Shown here piece after piece: positions 6,288 through 6,377 of a stretch of 6,377 nt of DNA. The stretch is from an uncultured Robiginitomaculum sp. (GTDB lineage: Bacteria > Pseudomonadota > Alphaproteobacteria > Caulobacterales > Maricaulaceae), in contig CALKXN010000077.1 of assembly GCA_938003555.1 (NCBI GenBank), forward strand, positions 1 to 6,377, in the 5' to 3' direction. The notes beneath the pieces were generated by a model, which saw only the letters and a list, made by a program, of their open reading frames with translations, did no database searches and had not been told where the DNA came from. The position numbers and the translations under genes were made by a program. How positions within the stretch are numbered: the first letter of the stretch is position 1; every line of letters starts with the position of its first letter.

Positions 6288-6377
6288 GCCGTTTGCTGAT
6301 TACAGGCGGGGCAGGCTTTATTGGCTCGGCCCTTTTGCGCCGCGCGCTGAGCGATGGTCATGAAGTGCTTAATATTG
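6284..6377 (+). CDS. rmlB: dTDP-glucose 4,6-dehydratase (RmlB/RfbB), N-terminus only (partial)
   Basis: Only the first 31 codons are in the window; the gene continues past the right edge. The sequence opens with LLITGGAGFIGSALLRR, the N-terminal Rossmann NAD-binding motif (TGGAGFIG, GxxGxxG type) of extended short-chain dehydrogenases. The following GHEVLNI matches the RmlB pattern that usually continues into VDKLTYAG. RmlB removes water from dTDP-glucose to give dTDP-4-keto-6-deoxyglucose, the substrate of the upstream gene product. Its ATG shares four bases with the rmlC stop (ATGA) and has no clear Shine-Dalgarno in front, so translation is probably coupled to rmlC. Another NAD-dependent sugar epimerase or dehydratase cannot be excluded from so short a fragment. 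Confidence 0.75.
   Translation, partial: MSRLLITGGAGFIGSALLRRALSDGHEVLNI

Overview
The window looks like chromosomal DNA of an alphaproteobacterium. The evidence is a large NAD-type glutamate dehydrogenase N-terminus of the kind typical of Caulobacter-like bacteria, together with moderate GC and heavy use of GCG and GCC alanine codons. A marine Hyphomonadales/Maricaulales-type organism would fit, but that is a guess. The window is densely coded. No gap exceeds about 165 bases, and I see no tRNA, rRNA, CRISPR array, insertion sequence or phage gene.

Layout from left to right: (1) 1-747, minus strand, the first 249 codons of a large NAD-dependent glutamate dehydrogenase, cut by the window edge. 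(2) 748-857, a 110-base gap holding a small perfect hairpin and a weak -10-like box in the dehydrogenase leader. (3) 858-4364, minus strand, a giant MscK-type mechanosensitive channel with a signal peptide, a long periplasmic coiled-coil domain, eleven predicted membrane helices and an MscS core. (4) 4380-4411, a strong intrinsic terminator, minus-oriented, squeezed between the channel gene and the gene upstream of it. (5) 4444-5568, minus strand, a DegT/DnrJ/EryC1-family PLP sugar aminotransferase close to WbpE. (6) 5569-5732, a divergent intergenic region carrying an exact 25-bp tandem duplication. (7) 5733-6287, plus strand, an RmlC-type dTDP-4-keto-6-deoxyhexose 3,5-epimerase. (8) From 6284, plus strand, the first 31 codons of an RmlB-type dTDP-glucose 4,6-dehydratase, overlapping rmlC by ATGA.

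The right-hand part (4444 onward) is the edge of a nucleotide-sugar locus for surface polysaccharide. RmlB makes dTDP-4-keto-6-deoxyglucose and RmlC epimerises it. The divergent aminotransferase installs an amino group on a keto-sugar, perhaps in a UDP-GlcNAc(3NAc)A-type pathway or on a dTDP-keto-sugar. The left part (osmotic safety valve, glutamate catabolism) is ordinary core genome with no visible functional link, and the terminator at 4380-4411 marks the boundary.

I found no convincing undescribed system. The points most worth a second look are the tandem 25-bp repeat between the divergent sugar genes, the terminator abutting the channel gene's ribosome binding site, the apparently leaderless or SD-less start of rmlC, and the divergent active-site surroundings of RmlC.
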